Positions 63,233 through 64,000 of a stretch of DNA of 64,000 nt are shown here, piece by piece. The stretch is taken from NCBI RefSeq assembly GCF_000340375.1, contig NZ_KB446649.1:126339-190338 (forward strand), given 5' to 3'. Each line of letters begins with the position of its first letter. The first letter of the stretch is position 1. The position numbers and the translations under genes were made by a program. The notes under the pieces were generated by a model. It had not been told where the DNA came from. It saw nothing but the letters and a program-made list of their open reading frames with translations, and did no database searches. This DNA is from Eggerthia catenaformis OT 569 = DSM 20559. Lineage in GTDB: Bacteria > Bacillota_I > Bacilli_A > Erysipelotrichales > Coprobacillaceae.

Positions 63233-64000
63233 ATTCTCTAATCAAATTCTTTACGCCGGCTTTTGCAGCAATCCTGTAATAATGTTCCATTTCGTCTTTA
63301 TTAAACATCCTATAATTCTTGCTTAATTCATATTCCAGATTCAGCAATTCATACTTTGATAATCCTAATGGATTATAGTTTAATAATTCATATCTTACAT
63401 CAGAATAAAGATAGACTAAGAAGGAAGCAATATTCTTAATATTCTTATCATTTGCGGTGATATAAGGTATCAGAGGTGTCCTTATAATGACTTTATCTTT
63501 ATGGCTGCTTGTCAGAATATATCTAATATTGTCTTTGATGATATTTGATGAAACATTTGTATACTGTTTATGTTCCATTTCATCAAATAGTTTGAGATCA
63601 ATATAAATCAAATCTAAATAGGAGAGTATTTTTTTAATATAGTCTAGTGAAGCATACATTGTGGTTTCAATCGCAGTATGTATACCTTCCTGTTTACATT
63701 TCTTTAATATTTCTATTAAAAAATCTCCTTGTGCTAATGGTTCTCCTCCAGAAAAGGTTACACCGCCATCATTTCTGAAGAAAACCTGATCTTGCCTGAT
63801 TTTTTCCAGCAATTCCTCTAATGTATATTCCTGACTGTCATATCTGATTGCATTTGCCGGACAGGCTTTGATAAGATTATCAAAGTTTTTTTTATAATCG
63901 AGGTTAAAATAAGGACGATCATTCTTATAAATCATTTGATTCTCAAAAGATGCTTTTTCACATCTATGACAATGAATACAATTATTTTTAAAATAAATAG
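63231..64000 (-). CDS. Glycyl-radical enzyme activating enzyme (5' end outside window)
   Basis: Radical SAM activase that would install a glycyl radical on a partner enzyme. About 256 residues are visible and the frame is open to the right edge. The first visible part is a ferredoxin-like insert, NNCIHCHRCEKA with KACPANAI downstream, followed by VFFRNDGGVTFSGGEPLAQ, the hallmark of PflA-type activases, and IYIDLKLFDEMEHKQYT. The radical-SAM CxxxCxxC motif must lie beyond the edge. An ATG at 63935 is internal. The ferredoxin-like insert separates it from simple PflA; the target enzyme is not in the window. Confidence 0.88.
   Translation of the reverse strand, partial: IYFKNNCIHCHRCEKASFENQMIYKNDRPYFNLDYKKNFDNLIKACPANAIRYDSQEYTLEELLEKIRQDQVFFRNDGGVTFSGGEPLAQGDFLIEILKKCKQEGIHTAIETTMYASLDYIKKILSYLDLIYIDLKLFDEMEHKQYTNVSSNIIKDNIRYILTSSHKDKVIIRTPLIPYITANDKNIKNIASFLVYLYSDVRYELLNYNPLGLSKYELLNLEYELSKNYRMFNKDEMEHYYRIAAKAGVKNLIRE

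Overview
The window is 64 kb of a low-GC (AT-rich) bacterial chromosome. Gene order and content point to a Bacillota member, most likely an Erysipelotrichia-type gut anaerobe. Supporting signs are hrcA-grpE-dnaK-dnaJ behind CIRCE operators, ribosomal protein L27 with a cleavable N-terminal extension next to its protease Prp, ezrA, a YlxM-Ffh-FtsY set, FakA/PlsX fatty-acid activation, and several oxygen-sensitive enzymes (Fe-S serine dehydratase, anaerobic sulfatase maturase, glycyl-radical activase). The genus is not determined. I saw no rRNA, tRNA, CRISPR array, insertion sequence or phage gene.

Layout. 1-2988: plsX (runs off the left edge) and recG. 3000-11760: an accessory block sitting between recG and fakA, which are close neighbours in Bacillus. 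It holds a divergent cysteine desulfurase with a TtcA-like tRNA thiolase, a decayed histidine-phosphatase gene, and a sugar-sulfate locus: PTS EIIC, a cytosolic sulfatase and two half-size CHR-family transporters in one operon, with an RpiR regulator and an anaerobic sulfatase maturase beside it. 11.8-14.9 kb: fakA, an Asp23-family gene, rpmB, a HAD phosphatase. 14.9-19.6 kb: the heat-shock operon under two CIRCE-like operators. 19.6-29 kb: hemW, single-chain sdaA, holA, a lipase-like hydrolase, a 3-hydroxyacyl-CoA dehydrogenase, comEC/comEA, ruvBA. 29-37 kb: obg, the L21-Prp-L27 operon, xerC, trmFO, topA, dprA, ferritin. 37-41.8 kb: rnhB, rbgA, lepB, rplS, trmD, rimM, khpA, rpsP. 42.2-50.6 kb: a continuous seven-gene run from a two-component system through xpt and a short smc to ftsY-ylxM-ffh. 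50.6-58 kb: nrnA, a broken MerR/membrane regulator, ackA, thiI with its own cysteine desulfurase, ezrA. 58-64 kb: rpsD, a small operon of little-known proteins, a HAD phosphatase, glnS and an incomplete glycyl-radical activase.

How the genes work together. Most of the window is core information processing. The most interesting accessory system is the four-gene operon at 5743-9705 with its divergent regulator and maturase. Its order suggests PTS-linked import of a sulfated sugar, removal of sulfate in the cytosol by a Cys-type sulfatase without signal peptide, and export of the released sulfate by the paired CHR proteins; the last step is my inference. A second unusual point is the comEA-comEC junction: the comEC frame is open upstream of its first ATG and encodes membrane segments, but has no ATG, GTG or TTG start. 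A perfect 11-bp hairpin and a slippery heptamer lie exactly there. Two decayed genes, a shortened SMC, two separate desulfurase/thiolase pairs and coding-region palindromes in lepB and glnS are further oddities.
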